DNA of 64,000 nt, from the NCBI GenBank assembly GCA_029907715.1, contig JARYLI010000007.1, positions 41,618 through 105,617 on the forward strand. Direction: 5' to 3'. Source of the DNA: Methanothrix sp. GTDB lineage: Archaea > Halobacteriota > Methanosarcinia > Methanotrichales > Methanotrichaceae. Every line of letters begins with the position of its first letter. The first letter of the stretch is position 1. A program made the position numbers and the translations under genes. Of the stretch, positions 17,175 to 25,338 are shown one piece after another. The notes beneath the pieces were generated by a model. That model had not been told where the DNA came from and made no database searches. It saw only the letters and a program-made list of their open reading frames with translations.

Positions 17175-17190
17175 TTCAGCAGTACGATTC

Positions 17191-17380
17191 CATTTGTTAT
17201 CGGTTAAGGATTTTATGTAAATATATTGACCATGAAATTTGACAAATTGAGATCTCCCCATAGTGGAGAATTTGATTCAAAATCGACCGCCTGTGGACTC
17301 GAGTCCTGATAGCAGTACTGAGGCGAGATATGACTATTAAGTCCAATTCTACACATGTCGATCTTAACTGATGACGCATG
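17191..17380 (+). mobile_element. MITE-B copy 2
   Basis: 190 bp with ends CATTTGTTATCGGTTAAG and CTTAACTGATGACGCATG. It is flanked by a perfect 10-bp duplication, AGTACGATTC at 17181-17190 and 17381-17390. The interior (TTTTATGTAAATATATTGAC..., CGACCGCCTGTGGACT...) is nearly the same as copy 1. Confidence 0.92.
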
Positions 17381-17572
17381 AGTACGATTCAGAGATGGGT
17401 AACATGTGCTCCGAAAGAGGCATCCAGCAATCGGCTTTCCTGAACTCCAGACAAGATCGAAGGCCTGATTGACCGGCAGCAAGATAGGAGGGTCCTCTCG
17501 GTAACAGATAACTGCTGTCATATCTTCCGGGATCAGAAGATTTTATCTCATATCAGAGCAACAAATACACGC

Positions 17573-18304
17573 ATGTACCACGATCCCGTGCAGGTTATCT
17601 TGGAGAGGGAACCGCGCTGCAGGAACCCGCTTCTGATAGAGGGATTTCCTGGGATCGGGCTGGTCGGCAACATAGCCAGCCAGTACATGATCCACGAGCT
17701 GAAGATGAACTATCTCGGAGCCATGACCTCAAGATATTTCCCGCCACTTGCAGTGCTGCTTGGAGGCGTCGTGAACATGCCTGTCCGGATTTACGAGCGG
17801 GAAGATCTGGATCTGATACTGCTCACATCCGACATACCGATACATCCCCTCGCCTCATATGATATGAGCAGGGAGATTGTGAGATGGGCAGCCTCCATAA
17901 AGACGCGGGAGATCGTGTGCCTCGCCGGGATAACGCTGATGACGGATCAGAGGCGCGTCTTCGGCGCGGTATCGCATGCTGAGCTGCTCGATAAGCTCAA
18001 AGGGGTGACGGAGATATTCGAGCTCGGGACGATAGCAGGCATCTCCGGATCCATAATGAACGAGTGCAGACTGAAGGGTATACCCGCGATCTGCCTGCTT
18101 GGGGAGACCATGAGCGATGAACCTGACCCGAGATCGGCTGCAGCAACCATAGATGCGCTCAACAGGATATACGGGTTGAACGTCAGCACGGCAAAGCTGC
18201 TCGAGAGAGCCGCAGAGATAGAGATGCAGATGCAGCAGCTTGCAGCACAGGTTAAGACCAGTGCCGAAGAGGCCACAGCAAAGGAGTTCCCGATGTACGG
18301 GTGA
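17573..18304 (+). CDS. PAC2-family proteasome-assembly-chaperone-like protein
   Basis: 243 residues of the PAC2 (DUF75) family. The N-terminal LLIEGFPGIGLVGNIASQYMI (about residues 21-41) is the family signature, and GxxxxTDQRRVFGAVSHAELL-type sequence follows mid-protein. The C-terminal 40 residues form a probable coiled coil (LLERAAEIEMQMQQLAAQV). Eukaryotic PAC2 helps assemble proteasome alpha rings. In archaea the role is inferred by homology only. It overlaps the start region of the DUF473 gene, so the two are translationally coupled. Confidence 0.85.
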   Translation: MYHDPVQVILEREPRCRNPLLIEGFPGIGLVGNIASQYMIHELKMNYLGAMTSRYFPPLAVLLGGVVNMPVRIYEREDLDLILLTSDIPIHPLASYDMSREIVRWAASIKTREIVCLAGITLMTDQRRVFGAVSHAELLDKLKGVTEIFELGTIAGISGSIMNECRLKGIPAICLLGETMSDEPDPRSAAATIDALNRIYGLNVSTAKLLERAAEIEMQMQQLAAQVKTSAEEATAKEFPMYG

Positions 18305-18309
18305 TGCTG

Positions 18310-18699
18310 ATGATCTGTGTAGCGCTAACCGGAATCTCCAGGAACGTAATAAAGGACCTGGTTAATAATCGCGTACGTACGGTCGAGATCAGATCGCCGC
18401 TGAACTTCTTCTCCCTGAGAGGTGTTAACCCGGGAGACAGGATCTTCGTGACAGAGGCCAGCCTGAAGGATATCGTAAACGGCACGCCCGGGGTGATAGC
18501 AAGGGTCAACGAGATCCAGATAATGACTCACAGGATGATCCAGTCGAACGACTTCTTCTACGAGGAGATCGAGTCGCAGGCTGCGAGAGCCCAGCTCCAG
18601 TTCCTCGGCATCGGCAGGGTCAGGAGGATAAACACAATAGAGCCCTACGAGCCGTTCGTCATAGAGGTCGACGAGATGCCGAGATACATAGCGAGATGA
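18310..18699 (+). CDS. DUF473 family protein
   Basis: About 130 residues matching the methanogen-specific DUF473 family. The conserved start is ICVALTGISRNVIKDLVNN, and there are central blocks SPLNFFSLRGVNPGDRIFVT and TPGVIARV. I chose ATG 18310 because GGTGAT (18300-18305) lies four bases upstream and the resulting N-terminus fits the family. GTG 18301 and ATG 18304 are in-frame alternatives overlapping the PAC2 stop. No biochemical function is known for the family. Confidence 0.8.
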   Translation: MICVALTGISRNVIKDLVNNRVRTVEIRSPLNFFSLRGVNPGDRIFVTEASLKDIVNGTPGVIARVNEIQIMTHRMIQSNDFFYEEIESQAARAQLQFLGIGRVRRINTIEPYEPFVIEVDEMPRYIAR

Positions 18700-19091
18700 A
18701 GCTCATACAGGTGATCCGGGCCACAAACCGCCGTTGCCAGGAGATCTGGTGGTATCTAAAGAGGCGCTGCTGAAAAAGGCGCATTTAATAAAAGACGTGC
18801 CAAAAGGATGGAAGTAATCCCTGATAGGATGGTGGGGGCAGCGATTTGTAAAAAGGCATATCCCGATGATTCGGCGGATCGGTGATCTCGCATAAAGATG
18901 TGTCGCAGGTTGGCATCGGTTCGAATGCCGGAGTTTGCCTATCCGGCGGTTCTACCAAATGGGCTTTGAACTCATGATGTGATCGGGGTCTTCCATGGTA
19001 AGCAGCTCGCTCGGATCCGTGCATAGGCCCCAGACCGTCAGCTGCTCCACCCTGAGGATCGCAGAAAGCGCTGTGGATGAGAGGTCAATTT
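18700..19091. other. intergenic stretch with possible structured RNA
   Basis: 390 bp without a convincing gene. It holds a 25-codon ORF (ATG 18809, preceded only by AAAAGG) and, around 18930, a 6-bp perfect hairpin (GCCGGA....TCCGGC) next to a tRNA-like GGTTCGAAT. The latter cannot be folded into a complete tRNA. Confidence 0.3.
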
Positions 19092-20543
19092 ATGAAGGTG
19101 CTGCTTCTGACGGGCAGGCTGGCAGAGCATGATGTGAGAAGTGCGGCAGATTCCGCCAGGGTGCATGCTGATGTTCTCGTCTTGGATCTGGATATAGCTG
19201 CGTTCATAACCCCGGAGCATGTAAGAAGAGCGGCCCCAATCGGCTACGACCTCATCATGATTCCAGGCCTTGTGACATCAGATTTCAGTGAGGTGGAGCA
19301 GGAGCTCGGCACAAAGATCAGGCTCGGCCCGAAGCATGCTGCCGATATAGCCTATATTCTGGATCACATGGAGGAGATAGAGCTCTCGAGCAGAACGCCG
19401 GCCTGTACGCTCATAGCGGAACATCTTGCCAAAAATGTGGAGGAGACACTCAATAGAATCGAGCGGAACGCACGCCCACCCATCGTTGTTCGCGGCATCG
19501 GGATAGGCGGCGGGAGCAGGATGAAGGTCCTTGCGGAGATCGTGGATGCAACCCGACTGGAGAATGGATCTCTGGAGGGCAGGATCAAATACTATGAGTC
19601 ACAGGGCGCGGACATGATCGATCTCGGCCTACCCCTCGATGCACTTCCAGATGATGTGAGGAGGGCGGTGAGAATAGCGAGGAGAGTTTCGGAGATGCCC
19701 GTTAGCATAGACACGCTCCGTCCGGATCTGATACTGGCAGGGGTTGATGCTGGAGCAGATCTGGTTCTGAGCATCAATGGCAGCAACATGCACGCTGTGG
19801 CTGATGCCCTTCTGGAGAAGGATGTTCCGGCTGTCGTGATACCCGGTCCTGAGACGACGCTGGAGAGCAACATCAGCGCTGCGCTCAAGCTCGGGCTCAC
19901 TGTGATCGCAGATCCTGTGCTCTCGCCACCGCTTGGCGGCCTCGCGGACTCGATAGCGAGATACATTGATTTCAGAAGAGCTCACCCGGACATGCCTCTC
20001 TTTCTGGGTGTGGGGAATGTGACAGAGCTCATAGATGCTGACAGTCACGGAGCTAACGCGATACTGGCAGCCATCGGAGAGGAGATAGGCGCATCCATTC
20101 TATTCACCCCTGAGTACAGCCGGAAGGCGCGAGGTAGCGTCAGGGAGCTCAGGAGGGCTGCGGAGATGATGGCGCTTGCTCGCGAGAGACGGAGCCCCCC
20201 AAAGGATCTGGGGAGGGATCTTCTCATCCTGAAGGAGAAGCGTCCGCGGCCAGAGTTTGTGCCTCCAGCCAATCTGGAGGCGAGGATGGCAAGGCAGAGC
20301 AGGACATTCGTTGTCGATCCTGCTGGCTCCTTCAGGATAGGGCTGTGCGGAGATGAGATTGTGGCCGTGCATGATCGCGTGGTGATAAAGGGCAGGACGG
20401 CCAGGGAGATACTGGACACAGCGATTGATCTCAACCTGGTGAGCAGACTGGATCATGCTGCGTACCTCGGCAGGGAGCTCGAGAAGGCCGAGATAGCGCT
20501 TAGACTCGGAAAGAGCTACACGCAGGATGAGGAGCTGTTTTAG
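19092..20543 (+). CDS. dihydropteroate-synthase-like protein (pterin biosynthesis)
   Basis: 483 residues. The central part, about residues 135-370, is a TIM barrel related to dihydropteroate synthase: YYESQGADMIDLGLPLDA, then VSIDTLRPDLILAGVDAGAD and SINGS. The N-terminal third (MKVLLLTGRLAEHDVR) and the C-terminus are specific to the archaeal DHPS-related family found in methanogens and often linked to tetrahydromethanopterin synthesis. ATG 19092 follows GAGAGGTCA; an ATG 15 bases earlier has no RBS. The precise reaction is unproven, so a symbol is not given. Confidence 0.8.
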   Translation: MKVLLLTGRLAEHDVRSAADSARVHADVLVLDLDIAAFITPEHVRRAAPIGYDLIMIPGLVTSDFSEVEQELGTKIRLGPKHAADIAYILDHMEEIELSSRTPACTLIAEHLAKNVEETLNRIERNARPPIVVRGIGIGGGSRMKVLAEIVDATRLENGSLEGRIKYYESQGADMIDLGLPLDALPDDVRRAVRIARRVSEMPVSIDTLRPDLILAGVDAGADLVLSINGSNMHAVADALLEKDVPAVVIPGPETTLESNISAALKLGLTVIADPVLSPPLGGLADSIARYIDFRRAHPDMPLFLGVGNVTELIDADSHGANAILAAIGEEIGASILFTPEYSRKARGSVRELRRAAEMMALARERRSPPKDLGRDLLILKEKRPRPEFVPPANLEARMARQSRTFVVDPAGSFRIGLCGDEIVAVHDRVVIKGRTAREILDTAIDLNLVSRLDHAAYLGRELEKAEIALRLGKSYTQDEELF

Positions 20544-20647
20544 GATCCAGATCCGTCTCAATTTGAACTCGCCTTCCAGGCAGCAGGTCTCGAATGGATC
20601 CGTATGAGACGAGGTCGCTTGAAGTCGATCGGAGATTCGGCTGCTGC

Positions 20648-21958
20648 CTATCTGATCCTCCTTTTCTCGACAGCGCTGACGATCACCATTGCAAAAGCGG
20701 ATGCGCATATTCCGGAGAGGGGGAAAACCCCTCCGAGCATCAGCGATGTGATTCCACCACACAGTATGCCCACGGTTGCAGAGTTTTGGGTCAGTCCGAG
20801 CCTCTCCCTGTGGAAACCTGCGAGCACCGGAACCAGAAAGGCGCCTGTGAATACAGTGTAGGCAAGCATCAGCGTTGAGATGATGCCGGGCCTGCTTATC
20901 GCCAGCATCAGGGAGCATGAGCCTACAAAGAGCGCAGCCATCCCACGCGCTCTGACTCCCGATCCCAGGCCGAGATCAAGGGTGAGTATGGAGGACGCGG
21001 TGAGTAGAGATGTGTCGGCGGATGACATCGCAGCCGCCAGAAACGCAGCCGCAGTCACTCCAGCGGCCCAGTTGGGAATTACATCGGTCATGAGCAGTGG
21101 CAGCGCATCCTCCGGTCTTATCTCTGGGAGAAGATGCCGCGCGAAGATCCCGATCGATGTGATGGCGAATGCAAGCGGTATGATGATAATCGCTGAGAGC
21201 ATCGCTGAGACCCTGGCAGACTCGGGGTTCCTTGCAGAGAGGACTCTCGAGTACACATCGGGACCGATGAGGTACATCGATCCAACCACAACAACCATGG
21301 ATACCACATCCTGCAGGCCCATCTGCTCAGATGTCGGAAAATCCAGGTCGTTCAGAGCTTCAGGCACGGATCCCAGGCAGATCGCCAGCATCAGTATCAA
21401 TCCTGCAACTATCATGCAGAGCTGCAGCAGGTCTGTTCTCACCACCGCACGCTGTCCGCCGTGCGCCGTGTACGCCACCAGCACGAACGCTGTGGCTGAC
21501 ATCCATGCCCAGTCGTATCCGAACAGCGCGCCCATGATTCTCCCGGCAGCGACGATCTGGGCGGCGATCACTCCCAGCCAGGCGATCAGGATGAGGGCGG
21601 AGGCAGATTTTTTAGCAGAGGGGCCATAAAAATTTCCTATCAGGTCGGGCAGCGTGCGCGCTCCGGTTCCTCGCACCGCGTGAGCAATCTTTGAGAGAAT
21701 GAGAAGCCCCACAGCGCCGGAGAGCAGCCACCATGCCCCGGGAAGGCCCCTGGAGTAACCCAGGCCGACAAGGCCGATCGTGGATGATGCTCCCAGTATC
21801 GTTGCAACCAGCGATCCTGTGAGTTGAAGCGTGCCCAGACTTCTGCCTGCAAGGAAGAAATCGTTCCAGGATCGACCGCTTCTGACAATATGCCCCAGGG
21901 ATGCAGTTGCCAGGAGATACAGAAATAGGGGAATCAGAACCAGGTAGCTCTCGCGCAT
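20648..21958 (-). CDS. sodium:solute symporter family protein
   Basis: 436 residues with about 12-13 hydrophobic spans and the SSS signature region. FLAGRSLGTLQLTGSLVATILGASSTIGLVGLGY in the first 70 residues and later AAFLAAAMSSADTSLLTASSI (about residues 290-310) are characteristic of the family. Members move sugars, amino acids, proline, pantothenate or short acids with Na+; the substrate cannot be told here. The gene converges with the DHPS-like gene, with 104 bp between their ends. It begins with an ATG at 21958 near a TATA-like stretch (TAAACATTTATC on plus). Confidence 0.85.
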   Translation of the reverse strand: MRESYLVLIPLFLYLLATASLGHIVRSGRSWNDFFLAGRSLGTLQLTGSLVATILGASSTIGLVGLGYSRGLPGAWWLLSGAVGLLILSKIAHAVRGTGARTLPDLIGNFYGPSAKKSASALILIAWLGVIAAQIVAAGRIMGALFGYDWAWMSATAFVLVAYTAHGGQRAVVRTDLLQLCMIVAGLILMLAICLGSVPEALNDLDFPTSEQMGLQDVVSMVVVVGSMYLIGPDVYSRVLSARNPESARVSAMLSAIIIIPLAFAITSIGIFARHLLPEIRPEDALPLLMTDVIPNWAAGVTAAAFLAAAMSSADTSLLTASSILTLDLGLGSGVRARGMAALFVGSCSLMLAISRPGIISTLMLAYTVFTGAFLVPVLAGFHRERLGLTQNSATVGILCGGITSLMLGGVFPLSGICASAFAMVIVSAVEKRRIR

Positions 21959-22339
21959 ACATACAGACGTATTGTAAACATTTATCTCAATTTCGGTTTA
22001 CAATAGTCGGGCGGGCTGAACCATGAGCGTCAGCGCTGAGAGCTCAAATCTGCTGCACTTGTGGTTTGAGCCATAGCTTCATCATTCGGGCATTGAGACG
22101 TCTAAAACTGGGCTACCATTCCAGGTTTAACCCGAAATTGATCGAAGCCTGATGGGCATCACGAATCGCCATGTTCTGACTCTATATGCCTGAAAAATGG
22201 GGAACTCGGGTTTGAGACCCCCGGATCAGGGGGATGCGGGCGCATTCTCAGTCCGTAACCAAAAAGAGATGCCGTGCATCAGACCGCAAAGATCTGCATG
22301 CAAAGCTAGGCGTCGAATGCAGGCTTCGCCGAATCGCTC
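21959..22339. other. intergenic stretch with GC hairpin
   Basis: 381 bp between the symporter and SUI1 genes. The clearest structure is CCCCC GGATCA GGGGG at 22218-22233, followed by a GC-rich stretch. It could be an RNA hairpin or terminator. No ORF with an RBS is visible. Confidence 0.35.
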
Positions 22340-22648
22340 TCAAAGGCTTATCTGACTGGCGCTGAACCCTTTTTTAATTAGCAGGTCTTTGATCCTGCTG
22401 ATGTGATTGCCCTGGAGCTCGATGACGCCGTCCTTCACAGTCCCACCACAGGCAAGCTTTGACTTGAGATAGGTGCAGAGATCCTGCAGATCGATCTCAT
22501 GTGGATCTATGCCCTGAATGGCTGTGACCTCCTTGCCGTATCTTCTTTTATGGATTTTGACGACGATCCTCTGCTGCTCCTTGGCCACCTCTTCACATAT
22601 GCAGAGCTCCTTGGGAAGACCGCAGACCGTGCACATCTCTGAGCTCAT
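22340..22648 (-). CDS. translation initiation factor aIF1 (SUI1)
   Basis: 102 residues of the SUI1/eIF1 family, which checks start-codon selection on the small ribosomal subunit. The body reads [20 protein letters not shown], then [20 protein letters not shown] and [11 protein letters not shown]. The N-terminus carries [13 protein letters not shown], a probable zinc-binding extension seen in many archaeal aIF1 proteins. Length is normal. Confidence 0.92.
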   Translation of the reverse strand: MSSEMCTVCGLPKELCICEEVAKEQQRIVVKIHKRRYGKEVTAIQGIDPHEIDLQDLCTYLKSKLACGGTVKDGVIELQGNHISRIKDLLIKKGFSASQISL

Positions 22649-22723
22649 CTTTTTGCAGGTACCTCCATAAAATCCAATGTATATCCGTAGGATTTGCTAT
22701 TAAAATCTGGTGGTGTCTCAGAG

Positions 22724-22775
22724 GGACCTGTTCGGACTAAGGGCTGAAGCCAGAAGTCTGGGCTCACAGCCTTTG
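22724..22775 (+). mobile_element. MITE-E fragment
   Basis: Starts GGACCTGTTCGGACTAAGGG and continues with GCCAGAAGTCTGG, matching the left half of MITE-E copy 2. The inverted right end was not found, so this is a remnant. Confidence 0.45.
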
Positions 22776-22851
22776 GATGTGGAGAAACTTGAGCCATGTT
22801 CGTACATGTCAATAGAAAAGAAGTATATTTCAAATAAAAATTAAAATTTCA

Positions 22852-23502
22852 TTATGTTTTATTCAGCATGCCGATAACAGACATTCCACCTTGCGTCACA
22901 GTAGCGATCGAGGGCGTGGGGGGATAGATTATCTCCATTTCATTGTTTGTCTCATTTGCCTCGTTCACGCCCCACTCGTAACCGAAAGCATCTGGATCCA
23001 GATTGTAGTCCACCATGGCCTTAATCCTCCAGCGCGTCCCGGGCTGTGGAGACGCGTTGATTGGATTGGGCCCGAGCAACAACAACCCTGTGTAGCTTCT
23101 TTCTGCACTGACTCTTGTGCCGCTTTGCATGCCATGAACCAGGACTCCTCCACGCTCTGGCATGGTCTCGGTTCCGGGCGCTGCGAAATCAAAGCCGTAT
23201 ACGTTTCCATCCAGAGCCCATCCCTCAGCTCCCACATTGAAATCCTGGTTGGTAGCGGCACCAAGATTGGCAATGGTTATCTCCAGCGGTATAAGCACTA
23301 TTTTACCACCGTAGAATATCACTGGATCGCTTGTTACCCTTACAGACTTCACCACAAGATCCGGTTTCTGTGCCTGAAATATAGCAGTGTCAGACGGCTT
23401 TATTACCTCTTTTGCCTGCGTTACCTTAACATCTGCCCCGAAAGCAGTTGATAACAAAAGAAGCATACACAGGCAAATCGACAAAAACAGCTTTTTATGC
23501 AT
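22852..23502 (-). CDS. secreted protein with CARDB-like domain
   Basis: 216 residues. A clear signal peptide (KKLFLSICLCMLLLLSTAFG) is followed by a beta-rich domain whose opening (PDLVVKSVRVTSDPVIFYGG) and pattern resemble CARDB/Ig-like adhesion modules of archaeal surface proteins. I start at 23502 because the ATG at 23532 lies next to a 24-bp palindrome that looks like promoter DNA. Extracellular location is supported by the signal peptide only. Ligand and partners are unknown. Confidence 0.7.
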   Translation of the reverse strand: MHKKLFLSICLCMLLLLSTAFGADVKVTQAKEVIKPSDTAIFQAQKPDLVVKSVRVTSDPVIFYGGKIVLIPLEITIANLGAATNQDFNVGAEGWALDGNVYGFDFAAPGTETMPERGGVLVHGMQSGTRVSAERSYTGLLLLGPNPINASPQPGTRWRIKAMVDYNLDPDAFGYEWGVNEANETNNEMEIIYPPTPSIATVTQGGMSVIGMLNKT

Positions 23503-23522
23503 TTTCCCACGCTCAGCTTCAT

Positions 23523-23546
23523 AATCATGCAAATCTTTGCATGATT
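23523..23546. promoter_or_regulatory. perfect 11-bp inverted repeat, candidate operator
   Basis: AATCATGCAAA, TC, TTTGCATGATT: two perfect 11-bp arms around a 2-bp centre. It lies 20 bp upstream of the secreted-protein start and about 25 bp downstream of an AT-rich TATA-like stretch (23566-23581). It is therefore close to the expected transcription start, where a repressor could block initiation. Confidence 0.5.
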
Positions 23547-23595
23547 TAGTATATGCTTTCAGTTGATAATATATATTATTAACGGCCGTATCGAA

Positions 23596-23633
23596 GGACC
23601 TGTCTGAATAAGATAAAAACCAGAACTGATCAT
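23596..23633 (+). mobile_element. MITE-E fragment
   Basis: GGACCTGTCTGAATAAG followed by AACCAGAA, a left-end remnant of MITE-E. No matching right end is seen. Confidence 0.4.
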
Positions 23634-23709
23634 AAAATTGGTTCGCTGAAATTTAGAGGGGTGATGCCAGATGACATCAAGCACTCTGATTTCTGCGTTA
23701 TCCAGCTAA

Positions 23710-23880
23710 CCTCTCTTCAGCAGAAATAAGGTACCTTTAGAAGTTAAGCTTTTCGCGATAGCGACCTGCGTGGTCTCATCCAGAGTTAGGAGAACGGCAG
23801 CGGTTCTTGGTGTGGGTAACTCAAGTGTGCATTACTGGATCACACGATTCAAGGAGTCCCCGGATTACAAGAGAATGTAA
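23710..23880 (+). pseudogene. transposase N-terminal remnant (HTH)
   Basis: An open stretch of 56 codons with no start codon, bounded by TAA at both ends. The translation includes VPLEVKLFAIATCVVSSRVR and then RTAAVLGVGNSSVHYWITRF, which resembles the helix-turn-helix N-terminus of archaeal transposases. The catalytic part is gone. It lies 30 bp from a MITE-D copy that is itself split by an IS630-type element, so this spot has collected several insertions. Confidence 0.5.
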
Positions 23881-23976
23881 AGTCGCTCGGCATAGTGAGA
23901 CTCGGTGTAGATGTATTTGCTCAATATCTTGAGCGTACTTGAGTTACTGGTGAAGTGAAGTCGCTATCATCGGTCA

Positions 23977-25157
23977 TTGTGCTCAGTAACATTAATTTTC
24001 AACTGTATTGTAGTGTCGTTTGAGTTTTGCTCTGGCGTTATCTTTGCTGAACTTCCACCGTACAGTTGCGCGGATTGCATTTCGTTCCTGTTGCCAGATA
24101 TTGATTTCGTCTCTCAGTTTGTTGATGTCAGGTATTCTCCGGTCGAGGCACTGTTTTGATAATGCCGAGAGCTCTATCTCAGCCATGTTGAGCCAGCTAC
24201 CCTTTTTTGGAGTGTAATGGAACTCAAACTGTTTTGCGAGCTTGAAAGCGTCATCTGGAGGCATTGCATCATAGAATGAGCCCATGGTGTGAGTATTGAG
24301 GTTGTCCTGGACGACGATGATCTTCTCTGCATCCGGATACTGATTCGCGAGATCCACCATGAACTCTGCATAATCGATCTTTGTTCGACGTTCCCTGACA
24401 GAGACAATCCTTCTGCCAGCAAGAGGTTCAAACGCCATGAATACGCAGCAAGTGCCGTTGCGCTCGTACTCGTAATGTTCCTTCCTCGGGCTGCCTGGCT
24501 TCATGGGTATCGGGACTATCGTATCGCCTAACAGCTGACATGGTCTTTCGTCAAAACAGATCACAGGACGCTTCGGGTCATAGGGCTGCTCGTAAACATC
24601 CAGCACGTCCTCCATATGCCATATGAAGTCGCCCGTGATGTTACCTATACACCACCTCTTCTCGAGCCACGGCTTGAGCTCTTTTTTTTCAATGTCCTGT
24701 ACACTGTCATATGAGATATCGAATCCACAACGCCCATCTCAACAAGCTTATCTCTGAGAAGCATGACAGTCCATCTCGATCTGCCGTCTGGTGGATCGGA
24801 GCACGCAAGAAGCGTCAGCTCAGCTTCAACCCGCCCATCTATCTTGGGTGGTGCTCCACTCCGCGGCTGCTCATTCAGCGCGCAATCAAGACCACCCTTC
24901 CAGTACCTGTCACGTGTATTACGCACCGTACCCCTGCAAACCTTCAGCACATCTACTATCTCTTTGTCACTCCTGCCCTCATCCGCAAGAAGCAGTATCC
25001 TCGCACGCGTCAGACTCCTCGCTGAGGCTTTACCCTTCCTGATGAAACTCTCAAGCTCATCTCGTTCGCCTTCTTTCAAACTCACTTCATGAACTCTCTT
25101 TCTACCCATAGTCTGGATAGATCAACGCAATGGTTAAAACATTTTGTTATGGAGCAA
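23977..25157 (-). mobile_element. IS630-type insertion sequence
   Basis: About 1.18 kb. The ends, TTGTGCTCAGTAACATT on the left and TTGCTCCATAACAAAATG read inward from the right, are imperfect inverted repeats. The boundaries follow from the interrupted MITE-D sequence, to within a few bases. It encodes a two-frame transposase with a DDE catalytic triad. IS630 elements normally duplicate TA; a TA is present at the right edge but the left one is unclear. Confidence 0.8.
23992..25109 (-). CDS. IS630-family transposase, two frames joined by -1 frameshift
   Basis: Frame 1 (25109-24645) encodes the HTH DNA-binding part, with GKASARSLTRARILLLADEG and RDRYWKGGLDCALNE as landmarks. Frame 2 (from about 24690 through 24615 to 23992) holds the DDE domain: ICFDERP (first Asp), VVQDNLNTH (second Asp) and GSWLNMAEIE (Glu). 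The two frames meet at eight A residues (plus strand T at 24682-24689). A -1 slip there gives KKKELKPWLEKRWCIGNITG and then joins the downstream frame without a stop. Programmed frameshifting on A-runs is known for IS630 elements, so the enzyme may be intact rather than broken. Confidence 0.85.
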
Positions 25158-25338
25158 TAATCGTTCATCCAGAAATCTCCCATAGGGCAATTTACCTCAA
25201 CGTATTGAGCATGTTCCGCTGCTGACATCAGTTGTGCAGGTATACAATTCGAGTCTGATACGCACGCTCATTCAGGAGCACGGCTCCCCCTCTCGCAGAA
25301 GGCTTAAAAGTTGTGTGATCATCTCTCGAAAGGGGTCG

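Larger units (their letters stand above)
23913..25216 (+). mobile_element. MITE-D copy 2, split by an IS element
   Basis: The left part, 23913 to about 23976 (GTATTTGCTCAATATCTTGA ... CTATCATCGGTCAT), and the right part, about 25158 to 25216 (ATCGTTCATCCAGAAATCTC ... AACGTATTGAGCATGTTC), join to give one MITE-D element. The gap between them is the IS630-type element. Unlike the other two copies it has no matching 8-bp flanks (GTGTAGAT versus CGCTGCTG). Confidence 0.8.

Noticed and set aside
18880..18965. tRNA-like GGTTCGAAT sequence
   Set aside because: No acceptor stem or anticodon arm can be built around it.
23976..25160. IS630 transposase as a dead pseudogene
   Set aside because: The frames meet at an A8 run where -1 slippage gives a continuous product, and the DDE residues are intact, so it is not clearly broken.
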